Assembly (NCBI GenBank): GCA_964020085.1
Contig: OZ026606.1
Location: forward strand, 3,378,423 to 3,442,422
DNA: 64,000 bases
Source: Micromussa lordhowensis
Taxonomy: Eukaryota > Cnidaria > Anthozoa > Scleractinia > Lobophylliidae
Reading direction: 5' to 3'
In this document: one piece after another, positions 1 through 9,996 of the stretch
Layout of the letters: every line of letters starts with the position of its first letter
How positions within the stretch are numbered: position 1 is the first letter of the stretch
Notes under the pieces: model-generated
Databases searched by the model: none
Seen by the model: only the letters and a program-made list of their open reading frames with translations
Told to the model about the DNA's origin: nothing
Made by a program: the position numbers and the translations under genes

Positions 1-1654
1 TCGGTCGCCATCTTGGAATAAACCATCCTTAAAGACTGGAAACGAATTAGTCCCTAGTCTCCTAGTGTTGCTCCTAGTGTACTCGTCTGGGATACACGTG
101 ACCGATAAATCGATCTCAGTTTTAGTTACCCGTACTAAAAATACACTATGGTTATTAACATTAAAATCTATCCAGTGAAAAGAAGATAGTTTTGTAAAAG
201 GACATCAATGTAGTGTATAAAGGTTAGAGGAAGGAGAAATTAAATTTTCACTCCGAAGAACCATCATTTTATGACCTTTTTTTTTAAAGCACGTGCAATT
301 TATTTGAATTATACTGCAAATTATGACCAGTCAGAATCATTTTGAGAATCCGATACCAAAGTACAGACCTTTGAAAACTCAACATGATCAGATCTAGTTG
401 AAAACTAGCAGGAAAAGTTTACATATAACTTCAATGTACTTTCTTTCGAAAAAATCTACCTACGGCTTTCGTTTAAACTAAAACGTATCGATCTTGAAAT
501 GAATTGTTTTGTCAAATGAATTGTTTTACCACCGGAGTTACTTAACACACATGTATTTTTTTATGTAATCACTTGAAGTGCTACAAGAATGAATCTTCTA
601 CAAAAAAGACTTAAATTGTATCCAAAACTGCTTGGAATCATGTCTTCTAAAACAGGTTGTAGGTAGAAATCTTTTTTTAGAGCAAGCAGCTAGACTTGGC
701 ATTGTTTCTGAAAAAGTTGTTTTCGTGTCCCGGCTATTCCATCAGGGGCATTCAGTACTGAAGTGTCCATATATGATGATCTCTAAGCATGATTTTGACA
801 GGCTAAAAACATATATCCAATTACAACCGGTGAACTTTGTAGAAGAGTACTTGCAAAAAACAATCCGTGGGATATAAAAGTTGGGATATTGAAAATTTGT
901 ACATCTATTTTGTTCGATGGGAATATCGACTGGGCACGAGAATACAAGAGCCTCATAAATAGTTGGCTCCCAACTCATATGGTACGAGTAGTTGCACTGG
1001 CATCAAAGAGCAAAAAATGTTTCTTTTTACCGTGATGTTTCTGTTGGTACGTAAATTAAGTTACTCATAATTCGGGGGTTCAGCCCACCGAATAAAATAA
1101 AAGCATTCGTTCCCGCCCGTCTCAATCTTGTAGTTCATGAAATAGTCAACTAGTGACACTGCGGGCTTCGTTGCTCGATTTCAAGGTCTGGAATGACTCT
1201 TGATTAAGAAGGAAAGGAGATCAAACAACGGCTATCGAGCGGCACAACGGATATTACGCAATGAAGAATTTCAAATCAATAAAGGCGAGGAAGGTTATAT
1301 TAGAAATAGCGGAAGAACTGAATTAATTAAATAAACAAAAATGACTAGAAATGTGTTGGCAGAAGCTTTTTGGTTTTTAATCAAGTTTACCAATTTGTTT
1401 TACTATCACGAAAATTTCTTTTCGACAGGAAAGCACAAATGGTATAGATGATTCGCAACTACACTGTTTTCATTAACACTTGGTTTTTAATCTTCAAAGG
1501 TGACAACTTCCAATATATTTCCCCGAGCTAGCATTGTAATAAATGCATGAAGATCGGTTCATGAAGAATTGTAGTTGGGACTAGTAACGATCGCAAGGAA
1601 TCTTGGAAAAACAGCGGTTTTAACACCTTTGGTTCTTTGTTTCTTAATCGAGTG
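1..1654. other. 5' flank without a recognised gene
   Basis: AT-rich DNA with no long reading frame. The only protein-like stretch is the split frame at 632-1034, listed separately. I see no tRNA, no splice-bounded exon and no strong inverted repeat. Confidence 0.5.
632..1034 (+). pseudogene. Unclassified split reading frame
   Basis: An 81-codon frame opens at 632 (residues MESCLLKQVVG...) and stops at 875-877. From about 834 another frame stays open to about 1034 and contains WDIKVGILKICTS and WAREYKSLINSWLPTH. The two overlap as if one coding stretch had been broken by a frameshift near 830. The composition (many K, L, S; amphipathic) looks protein-like, but I recognise no domain. It may be a decayed transposon fragment or chance. 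No promoter or splice signal supports a gene. Confidence 0.2.
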
Positions 1655-1678
1655 TCACGTGATGCCAACATATAAGAG
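1655..1678 (+). promoter_or_regulatory. Candidate GPCR promoter: TCACGTGA box plus TATA box
   Basis: The palindrome TCACGTGA at 1655-1662 (core CACGTG, the E-box bound by bHLH-Zip factors such as MITF/TFE/USF) lies 8 bp before TATAAGAG at 1671-1678. The TATA-like box is about 100 bp upstream of the GPCR start codon, leaving room for a short 5' UTR. The spacing suits a core promoter; its use is inferred. Confidence 0.45.
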
Positions 1679-1780
1679 TCAAGGAAGAGAGGGTTTTGAT
1701 ACCAAACTACTTCTCACCTAGCGCGAGAAGCACGCGCTTTACAAAACGAAGCTGTTTTATCCTTTCGTAATCCTCCCACC

Positions 1781-2740
1781 ATGTCAAAGCTGGAAGAGCT
1801 GCTGAAATTTCACAACGCACGTTTAGCCCGAGAACTTGAGTCCAGAACAACGCCCGTGATTGTGGCGGAAACAGGTCTGACAGCATTCGTGGCCATTTTC
1901 GCTTTTCTGGGAAACATGCTTGTGTGTGTTGCGATCGCTCGAAACATCCGTCTTCACACGCCAACTAATATGTTGATCTTTGCTCTTGCAATGACCGACA
2001 TCACAATGTCGATTGCTACGATGCCTTTGACGGTGGGTGTCCTCATATCAGGGCGCTGGATTTACAGTAAAGAGGTCTGTCAATTCCAAGGTTCGTTTCC
2101 TCTGACCCTGGCGGTCATATCTTTACAGCTGATGGTAGTCATTTCCGTGAACAGATACCTGTGTGTGGTTAAACCCAACCTGTATCGCCGAGTCTTCACG
2201 ACAAAGAAATCGATCGGATTCGCCGTAGGCGTGCTTTGCATGGCGTGTTTCCCAACTCTATCTCCGATGTTTTACGCGCGGGAGGGCTACACGTTTCACC
2301 CAGGGAAAGCGTATTGCGCTTTCGCCATGGAGCAGAATTTCATCTTCGCTCTATGCATGGGATTGTCGTTTATAATATCTCCCTTTATCATCATGTCGTG
2401 CCTGTATTACCGCATCTATTTCTCGGTGAGGAGCACGGTATTTCCACAAGAAAGCAACTCGAACGCAGAAAACCAGCAGCTTACCGCGCACGTGCAAGAG
2501 GTGAAAGTGACAAAAACGCTGGCCGCTGTTCTTGTTGGGTTCTCCTGTTGTTGGTTTCCCATCATGGCCATCGACCAACTCGACATGAACAGTGGAGCGC
2601 CAATGCTTCCCAGACAAGTTTATTACTTTTACGGGCTGTCGATCTACATGTCGTCAGCCATAAACCCGGTGTTGTACGGGCTCATCAACCGCTCGTTTCG
2701 CGCGGAATACAAAAGAACGATCACTTGCAAGACGGCTTGA
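1781..2740 (+). CDS. Class A (rhodopsin-like) GPCR, melatonin-receptor-like, intronless
   Basis: A complete 319-aa seven-helix receptor in one exon, a usual state for cnidarian amine/melatonin-type receptors. The ATG sits in a good Kozak context (CCACCATGT). Visible landmarks: GN in TM1 (N45), LAMTD in TM2 (D73), W93 in the first extracellular loop, C100 at the top of TM3 pairing with C179 in loop 2, NRY at 124-126 in place of DRY, CWFP at 257-260 in TM6 and NPVLY at 295-299 in TM7. The usual TM4 tryptophan is absent. TM7 lacks the retinal-binding lysine, so this is not an opsin. NRY occurs in melatonin receptors, whence the suggested affinity; the ligand cannot be read from sequence. The C-terminal tail is very short (about 10 residues after RAEYKR). 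It should act at the plasma membrane through G proteins. Confidence 0.9.
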   Translation: MSKLEELLKFHNARLARELESRTTPVIVAETGLTAFVAIFAFLGNMLVCVAIARNIRLHTPTNMLIFALAMTDITMSIATMPLTVGVLISGRWIYSKEVCQFQGSFPLTLAVISLQLMVVISVNRYLCVVKPNLYRRVFTTKKSIGFAVGVLCMACFPTLSPMFYAREGYTFHPGKAYCAFAMEQNFIFALCMGLSFIISPFIIMSCLYYRIYFSVRSTVFPQESNSNAENQQLTAHVQEVKVTKTLAAVLVGFSCCWFPIMAIDQLDMNSGAPMLPRQVYYFYGLSIYMSSAINPVLYGLINRSFRAEYKRTITCKTA

Positions 2741-3796
2741 CTTTCTTCACTCATCAACAAACTTGCACCACAGAACTCTAATATAAACTGACTTTGAGCA
2801 ATCGAATTTTCGCTCAGTTTTGTACATAGCCGGCCCGTTCACTTAACTCTCCCTTCGTTTACATTTTATGGCGGTAATGTTGATAGAGAACTGTTGCAAG
2901 AGCAGATAAGAAACTGGAAGAAACTTCTTTAAAACCATATTAATCCAAAGAGCGCTTGTATTTACTTTGCAATATCGCCTGTATTATATATTAAATGTGC
3001 TTAAAGCTAAGAACACTGAGTTATTCTCAGCCAGTTTTATTTCAGAGTTGTATTATTGTATCTAGACCCCTTGTTAAGGAAGTTGTACAGTTAGAAATGA
3101 ATAATCCAGATGTACCTACGAAAGACAAAGCGAAGAAGAAAAAATTGAAGACCATTTACAAAATTATTAAATTCCAAAATGTATTCATATTTGAGTACGG
3201 CCAGGTAAAATAAGTTGACTTAATATATTTATATTGACGTTTTGTTATTGCTTGGAGCCATATCTACCTGTAATACAGTTATCGATCGATTATATTTACC
3301 TTTGTTAAATGCAGTTCCATCTGACACTTCTACGTTTTCAGCATCCGGCGTGGTTTACGCAGCAATATTTCTTTCTGGATTCATTATAACTGTTCAGTGG
3401 ATAATAAAATTTAATTGTAAAGCTTTGGTGTCTAAAAAGTGTTTATCTAAATGATATGGTCTTCGACGGAGCTGAAATAACAAAAAAATTCTTGCAGCGT
3501 AGAAAAACCCGAAATGAAAGAATTGATCTTTTAAACTGTCATGTAGTTTTGACAGATTAAAAGAGTATTTTTCAACGGTCAATTATTATCATCAGAAGAC
3601 TAGTTGTCCATCACCATGGGCCAAATTGAAATTAATTTGTCGTTTTGCCAAGAAAAACCAAACAAAATAAAATAGCACTAACACACTCGGAAATTGAAAT
3701 TTTTTTTTGCTTCTAAAAACGAGTTAAAGTGCAGAAAAACCCTACTCAGCCATTATCATTCCCCTACGGCCATACTACTATATTACTTACTGGGTC
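2741..3796. other. AT-rich spacer after the GPCR
   Basis: No confident gene. No clear AATAAA follows the receptor; an ATTAAA-like run lies near 2990. The stretch 3097-3454 holds a weak membrane-protein-like remnant, listed separately. Confidence 0.4.
3097..3454 (+). pseudogene. Possible decayed MARVEL-like half gene
   Basis: A frame beginning at the ATG at 3097 gives a charged N-terminus ending LKTIYKIIKFQN, resembling the LKIVEF/LKIIES end of exon 1 in the MARVEL genes downstream. It stops at 3211. In another frame, from about 3234, come VLLLLGAISTCN, a loop, then GVVYAAIFLSGFIITVQW, which is the helix-loop-helix order of MARVEL exon 2. The two parts are out of frame and no clean intron joins them. 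Very AT-rich and highly diverged, so a chance resemblance is quite possible. Confidence 0.18.
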
Positions 3797-4026
3797 TTTC
3801 AATAACATGCGGACTCAATTCAAAGCTCAACTGACAAATGCGTTTTTCGCTACCGTCAATCAAATGTTCGGCGGCTCCTCCCAGCTTCCGACTATGTTGT
3901 CTGAACTGTGCTCAACTATTTGATTTCATTACCGTGCGCTTGGCATTAGTCGGAAGCAGAAAGGAGCCACCGAAAAACGCATTTGTCAGTTGAGTTTTGA
4001 GTTTTAGAGTCCGCATATTATTGAAA
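3797..4026. mobile_element. MITE-like foldback element, 230 bp
   Basis: Inverted ends of about 50 bp: the left end runs TTTCAATAACATGCGGACTC and on through a block ending ACAAATGCGTTTTTCG. The right end is its reverse complement, ending GCATATTATTGAAA. No coding capacity. Short non-autonomous DNA transposon by structure; superfamily not determined. Confidence 0.65.
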
Positions 4027-4977
4027 AACGCAGTAAAAAGAAAACGCAGAACATGAGCCAGTATTGCACTCAAGAGTCGTATTTGTTTTCGTTAAACGCA
4101 CTAACCTTATGAGATCGTGTACGATTTTTTGATGATACGGAATGTATTTCAAAAATTAAAAGGCAATATACTAAAAATTGACAATAATAATAAGATAAAT
4201 AAATCCCTTTTTCGATGCTGATTTGACATATAATACACGCGGACATTTTGCTCATTGCTTGCATACTTAATTCGGGGCTCGGAAAAATTTTGCGCATTTC
4301 TGCGCGCTTTTTACATGTTAAGCCATCGAATACGATGTATACATGATACATATGTGCAGCGACTAACCGGGGAACTGAACTGTTTGATTCCCTTTGGAAT
4401 TTCCCAATGAACAGTCCTTGCATTGAAGGGCCAACTCAGGTACGCTAATTCCACGTAAAAAGTTATCGATGTTACTATGTACCGGTACATAACAATGATG
4501 TAAAAGAATTACATCGAAAGAGGTGGTCTTAAATAAATTGTTTTATAGTTCATTTCCTCCATCTAAATCTGACTGGGGAAGAGATACTGAAGGCACGGAC
4601 AACAGTCAGGTTCATTTAAAAGCAAAACTACGGAGCTTTCAACTATAGCTACGGCTTATTTGGAATTTTTGATCAGTTGCCCGACCGAACAAGACAGGTA
4701 GCAGTGTAGTGTACAGAGAGGCATAGGCGTAAATTTAAATTCGATCCCAGTTTGGAATAGATTCTACGGGAATATCTTTTTCATTCAAGAACGTCCATGG
4801 ATAACCTTGCACCACGACAAGACCAGATGACTTAAACTCGTCCGAGAATTATCATTATTCTTGCTTGTTTTCAAATCTAACTACTGCAATCATTCATTTC
4901 GAAGAAAAACTGACGCTTGAAAATCCACTCCACAGATTTGACGATGTTTTTAATATGTTTACACAAGGAAATATATG
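4027..4977. other. No feature seen
   Basis: AT-rich DNA. A weak minus-strand frame near 4070-4423 shows no domain and no exon borders. Nothing supportable. Confidence 0.4.
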
Positions 4978-5086
4978 AATTATTCCATGAGCCCGAGTTG
5001 AATATGAAGTGATAAAATAACCAACTAGCGCGTAGCGCGAGTCGGTTATGATCACTTCATATCCAACAAGGGCGAATGGAATAATT
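4978..5086. mobile_element. Foldback element (GGAATAATT-ended family)
   Basis: AATTATTCC at the left end pairs with GGAATAATT at the right. The inner arms TTGAATATGAAGTGAT / ATCACTTCATATCCAA and the ACC/GGT borders fold around the core TAGCGCG. The sequence after the right arm (AATAATTG then TTTAGTAAA) resembles that after two other foldbacks at 7,637-7,706 and 10,842-10,970, suggesting one family. Confidence 0.55.
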
Positions 5087-5090
5087 GGTT

Positions 5091-5298
5091 TAGTAAATTC
5101 TCAAACCGGGTTTTGCCGCCGATTTTTATTTCGTCCATTATAGAGGGCTGAAGTTGAAAACTTCGTGCGGAAAATTTTTAAACTTGGCGCACTATTTTCC
5201 ATATGGCGTAAAACTCCGACTATTGGCTCATAGTCGGAGTTTTTTAGCCAATTAATTAAAAAGCTAGAAATGCAATAGTCGGAGCTGAGAATTTACTA
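5091..5298. repeat. Inverted repeat with a perfect internal hairpin
   Basis: TAGTAAATTCTC near 5091 is matched inverted by GAGAATTTACTA near 5298. Inside, AAACTCCGACTAT (5211-5223) and ATAGTCGGAGTTT (5230-5242) form a perfect 13-bp stem with a 6-nt loop. Probably another short foldback element next to the previous one. Confidence 0.45.
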
Positions 5299-5751
5299 AT
5301 GAAGGATATTGTTTTTAGCACCTTCGGCAGTGGAAAGAAAGAGTTCCGCATTTTAAGACATCCTGTTCTATTAGCGAGTATACTCATTTTTGATGTTTAA
5401 CTGGCTAATACACTCTTACTGGCCAGGGTTATTATTTGCCATAGAAAAAATTCGGCCTGTCCAAGTTTTTTGGTATTTTCGGTATCTGGGTCCGTTTTAA
5501 TTCCGCCTTCTTTTTTTGGTCACAATTGGGGTATAAACTATTTCCTTAACTTTGGTTATTCGGTATATAGAGATTTAGAAAATGACCCAAAGCAAATACG
5601 CACGCTGATTGGTTTAAAACCGTGTTTCTATAACTCGATGGAAACACAGAACTAGCACGAGCTGTTGACGTAATGATGGCGCGAACAAAGAGAATTTACA
5701 TTTTGATGATCGAAGTAAACTAGTTGTTTTTTTTTTTCTTCGTCGCGGCAT

Positions 5752-5947
5752 TTCTAAAAGAAATAGAAAACATGTTCTCCGTGTTCATATCGAGTTATAG
5801 AAACACTCGTGAAAGTTTGGGAGAACTCGAAAAAGCTGTGGAAACACTCGCCTACGGCTCGTGTTCCCACAGCATTTCTCGTTCTCCTAAACTTTCACTC
5901 GTGTTTCTATAACGCGATAGAAACACGGCACACGTTTTCTATTTCTT
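5752..5947. mobile_element. Foldback MITE, about 195 bp
   Basis: Nearly the whole element is two arms of about 85 bp. The left arm runs AGAAATAGAAAACATGTTCT ... GAGTTATAGAAACACTCGTG ... AAAGCTGTGG; the right arm is its reverse complement, ending GTTTTCTATTTCT. A fragment of the same family lies in an intron of MARVEL gene 3 (43,361-43,500). Confidence 0.65.
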
Positions 5948-6309
5948 AAATATCAAGTGTATGGATAATTTTAGTTCAGTTTAGGATCACATGTTTTACA
6001 GGTTTTGAGGTTTATTGGTATCTTATGGGGGAAAATCGGGTACATTTGTATCCCCGGCGCTTACCCCCTCTCCCCTCCCCGGTCAGGCATGACAGATGGC
6101 AGAAAACGTTCCAGGTATTACGCCATATCGGTCCAAAGATCGAGAAACGGAGTGCTATGGTGACGAGAAAAGACCATAATACTTCTAGTCTTCTCAGGTT
6201 ATTGCGTGCTCGCGAAAACTGTAAATCAGCATTTTAGCTCCTGTCTTTTTGGATATGTGAAAACATATCCAAACATTTTTCTTGTTTTCGTTTCTTTCTT
6301 TTTTCAATT

Positions 6310-6620
6310 CTGGAATCCACGGTGATATGATGGCTAGCGATGTGGCTAGCCTGCTAATTAACTCTGGATCGAGTGATCTGGGTGCAAGCCAAAGACACTG
6401 TGTTGTGTTCTTGGCATGTCTTGGGCCAGACACTTGACTCTCACAGTGCCTCTCTCCGCTCAGGTGTATAAATGGGTGCCAGAGAATTAAATTCTGGGGC
6501 TTAACCTTGCGATAGACTAGCATCTCATGCAGGGGAAAGTAAAATATTCCTTGTCGCTTTATGCAACGAAAAACGGGATAAGCTTCGGCCTGATGAGCCA
6601 TTTGGCCCGACATAGACACT
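6310..6620 (+). mobile_element. tRNA-derived SINE, old copy
   Basis: Shares its body with the better preserved SINE at 18,515-18,765: a GTGTTGTGTTCTTGG block, then TGTATAAATGGG, CGATAGACTAGCATC, and near the end GGCCTGATGAGCCATTTGG. The tRNA-like head (TGGCTAGC..., CTGGGTGCAAGCC as a degenerate B box) is eroded. Orientation follows the head-to-body order. Limits approximate. Confidence 0.55.
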
Positions 6621-6649
6621 CCAACGTACTATTTACGGCGCATTTTTTA

Positions 6650-6758
6650 AAGGAATTTTAAGTGACATCAACTCGGAAAAAAATCCGAGTTCCAGATTGG
6701 AATTGAATTCACGACCCTCCGTGATCTAGTCGGATGCTCTAACCACTGAGCTACTGGA
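6650..6758 (-). mobile_element. tRNA-derived SINE head, minus strand
   Basis: Read on the minus strand from 6758: TCCAGTAGCTCAGTGGTTAG, an intact A box/D arm, then an anticodon-like loop CTAGATC, then a degenerate T arm with GAATTCAATTCC, then TCTGGAA closing a partly paired acceptor stem (TCCAG/CTGGA). The body continues with a CTCGGA...TCCGAG hairpin. The weak T arm and imperfect anticodon stem argue for a SINE head rather than a working tRNA gene. Confidence 0.5.
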
Positions 6759-7230
6759 GACTCTATGGTGAGCAAGGGTGAAATGTCTTTCACTTGTAAA
6801 ACCATGGTTTTTTTAAACGCATTTTGTACAACCATTTATGTAAAACCATTGGACCGTTGAAATCAAGCTAACTTATGCCCTTCACAACCCTCTATTTTCT
6901 TGTATTTTTGTTCGATCGTTGATGGCTCGCTTCTCTTGCCTGTACCCATTCAGATTGTATTCTTCATGGCTTGCGTTGTTTATGCCATTGTTGTAGTATA
7001 TCAAAATTGATCGCGAGCACTAACGATAAACTTATGCTTTGGATCTTTAGATGCTGGATCAATTTGGAAAGTTCTGCCAAGCAAAAATTCTTGGAATACT
7101 GTTGTCCGACCTTTTGATCACCAGAAGAAAAAAAAGTAGTTACCGAAATTTCTGGTTAATTAGAGTGATTTTTGGACAGATTATGTCCCCGTGGCACAAA
7201 AGGCAAAATGACAAATATTCCGATATCAGC

Positions 7231-7363
7231 TAGTCTCCTTCGCAGCTGTTTTTTGGGATGTCAAGTAACGCTTCCCCCAAAGAAACATCTGCTCACAACT
7301 GAACAACATTTCGTTGGGGGGAGCGTTGCGTGACATCCCAAAAAACGGCTGCGAAGGAGATTA
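7231..7363. mobile_element. MITE, 133 bp
   Basis: Terminal inverted repeats of about 45 bp: TAGTCTCCTTCGCAGC then TTTTTTGGGATGTCA, mirrored by TGACATCCCAAAAAAC and GCTGCGAAGGAGATTA, with GGGGGAAGCG/CGCTTCCCCC inside. A degraded right-hand end of the same family lies at about 12,377-12,421. Confidence 0.65.
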
Positions 7364-7466
7364 GATATCAACACGAATCTCGAGAAAACTTCGTGCTTGG
7401 ACAGTATTGTTTTAAAAGAATGCAAGGATCTCCAAAACAAGTTACAATTGCTATTAACTTATACAT

Positions 7467-7501
<35 letters not shown>

Positions 7502-7636
7502 GAGAATTTTCATTGGCTTAGCCATCATGGTATATCAGCCATTATACCATGATCTACAAAAATGGCGAGCGTATGCATGATTTTTTGGGCCTTTTATTTT
7601 AATTGTAGTCTAGTTTTCTATATTTTGAGAGCGTTT

Positions 7637-7653
7637 TTGGATATGAGATGATT

Positions 7654-7706
<53 letters not shown>
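7637..7706. mobile_element. Short foldback element
   Basis: TTGGATATGAGATGAT ... TAGCCAA pairs with TTGGCTA ... ATCATCTCATATCCAA around a CGCTACGCG core. Followed by GGAATAATTG and TTAAATAG, as in the related foldbacks at 4,978 and 10,842. Confidence 0.5.
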
Positions 7707-7727
<21 letters not shown>

Positions 7728-8089
7728 TTAAATAGTCCGCTAAGAACTGTTAAATGGCCTGAGTTCTTTCAAGCTTAACTTAATTTATTTCAGTTTTTGC
7801 CTTTTGTTAGTAAGGTAGCTTACTGTGTGCGAAAACAATGTCCCTTGTTCAAATGCAATGATAAAATAATGATTACTTAATAGAACAAAGTTATGCGGCA
7901 AATTTAGCGGGCCCCATGCGTCTGTCGTCAAAGGTTAAAGTCTTTAGCCAATCACCCGTGTAGCAAGTATTGAGCTTCGCCATGCATAACCTCACACAAT
8001 TAGCATGTTTAATTGCTGTACGTACTGAATAATCAGACAACCGAATCGCAACATTCTCGAGTAGACATTTGTGTTTTAAAGACTTGTGT

Positions 8090-8174
8090 TTTCTATCTAG
8101 TATCTATTGTGGGATAAATCGAATCGAAGCTCCATTTCCTCGACGCATTGCATAACGTTCGGATTCACAAACAG
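8090..8174 (+). other. Candidate 5'-untranslated leader exon of MARVEL gene 1
   Basis: A strong donor, CACAAACAG|GTAAGA, at 8,174/8,175 is the best one upstream of the acceptor at 9,982. A leader exon is expected because the acceptor TTTTATCATCAG lies just before the gene 1 start codon. The 5' limit is unknown and the pairing is inferred. Confidence 0.25.
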
Positions 8175-9479
8175 GTAAGAAATGAGAAGGATTGCAGGGT
8201 TCGCTTTATGTATTCTATAAGCGTAGGCGTCGCGGGCGTCTGTTTACGCTTAAGCTTCAAATATTTCAAAGCGAATCGAAAATTCTAGATATATCTTCGT
8301 GGTAAAATTCGAAAATGGGGAAAACTTGCAGTCTTCGCTTAAAGCCAAGACTGTGTATGAGCTATCTTACTTTCAAGGGTGTTTGGTGAATGATTAAGGC
8401 AATTACACGCCATTAGCAGAACATCTAAAGTAGACACGCGTTGTAGACAAAATATGGTTCGCTAGTTTCGACTCTACTTCTAGTTCGGCTTAGACTGGCT
8501 TTGAAATTCTGATACTAGAACCGTCTCAAGTTTAATCCGCACAGACAGACATAATCTTGTGTAACAGCCGTTCTGTTCAAGGTATATGACCGTAACCGAC
8601 CCAGAACACTACAAATTAGGAAATATAATTTCGGACATTCGACCAGTCAAAAGTCAATCGCAATTAAAGTACATTTCAATAACTCTACTAAGGTATTGAC
8701 GAATGTAGAGAATTTTCCATTGATGGTGACCATTTTGCTCGTTAAATTCTCGAAAAAGGGCTAGTTTGTATGACTAAACACCTCAGAAAGGACTGAAAAT
8801 GAGGCTTGTATGCATATCGTGCTGTGACATAAGTGAATTTTTATTTTTATCTATCAATCATTTTATTTCTTAATTTACATTTTACAGTTTGACTGGCCCG
8901 CGGATAGCTACGCTAGTCTACTCAATATCGTTTCATATGGACTTTAATGCAGGTGTCATAGACCAACAAAGAGTTGGCGTCGCTAGAGTTTATATCCATC
9001 AGCAGTATGATCGTTACAAAATTCAAACTTGTAAGCTTATGATTGGTCCTTGAGGATGCGATTGGATCTAAGAAGGAACTTTCGGTTGTGCAAGTTGATA
9101 CGAGCTCATGTCCGGTTTATATATAAAATGTAGAATTTCTCGGTATTACATAGGTTACATCGTTTGGTAAGATTGGTATAAGATTTGGCCTTGGCTAGAA
9201 TTTTCTAGGAGATTGCGACGTCTTTCTTTTGATCTTTTCAGTTGTTAAATCGAGTACATCAAAACGGACCTAAACCATTGCAACCACGTGTTTCCCGGTG
9301 TAATTAGCAACCCAGCCAAGTTTTGATCGATGAAAAAACAAATGGTGAAATGGAGCGAGGCTTGGCAAAAATACCCTGGCTATTTATGACCTGTTCACTC
9401 AACTGATGTGCAAAGTCATCAGATTTGCGATATTTCGCCATTTGTCTTTTTTTTTCTCAAGTGGCTAAGGAACCTCTGT

Positions 9480-9860
9480 CTAAAACTGAGGAATATCCGC
9501 GAGTGATATTCCCCAACTTTCAAAACTGCCTATGTCGCGAGAAATATTTGAAGGATAATAAACACAATTTCTTCCATTTGGCGTGAAAATATGCTTGGAT
9601 ATTTGCTCTTGGATCTGTTCCTCGAAGGTTCACAGTTTTCCTCGAGCTTCAGTACAATACAATTACACCACAATACTTTATTTACCCACGTTGCGTCTTG
9701 GAGGTCATCGAGCTAGTTCAGAATACGTAGTTGCATTTAACATTTAAAAATAAAATATTATGCTACAGTCTCGGAAAATAATTATCTTCTGGGAACAGAT
9801 AATGTCCGCGGAGAAATATCCGAGCATATTTTTGCTCCAAATGGAGGCTATCGTTTATTT
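9480..9860. mobile_element. Foldback element with TCCATTTGGCG arms
   Basis: The arm CCATTTGGCGTGAAAATATG then CTTGGATATT and CTGTTCC is mirrored by GGAACAGATAATGTCCGCGG then ATATCCGAGCATATTTTTG and CTCCAAATGG. A related copy lies at about 53,410-53,690. Both also share a left flank with GGAATATCCG and GATATTCCCCAA. Limits approximate. Confidence 0.5.
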
Positions 9861-9996
9861 ATTCCGTGACTATGGTGTGATACTGTTGTTTACCTTTCCA
9901 TTATTTATACCACAGAAGCCATCTTACTGGTAACAAGAACATATAGCATTTGACCAAAACCACAGACTCTTTTTATCATCAGGTTCACGACACAGG

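Larger units (their letters stand above)
7707..9996. other. Upstream region of MARVEL gene 1
   Basis: No long reading frame. It holds a candidate untranslated leader exon (ending 8,174) and a foldback element (about 9,480-9,860). The splice acceptor of gene 1 (TCATCAG) ends at 9,982, 14 bp before the ATG. Confidence 0.4.

Noticed and set aside
1781..2740. Opsin identity for the GPCR
   Set aside because: TM7 has no lysine at the retinal-binding place.
6690..6758. Possible tRNA gene on the minus strand
   Set aside because: Weak T arm and imperfect anticodon stem; an attached body sequence marks it as a SINE head.
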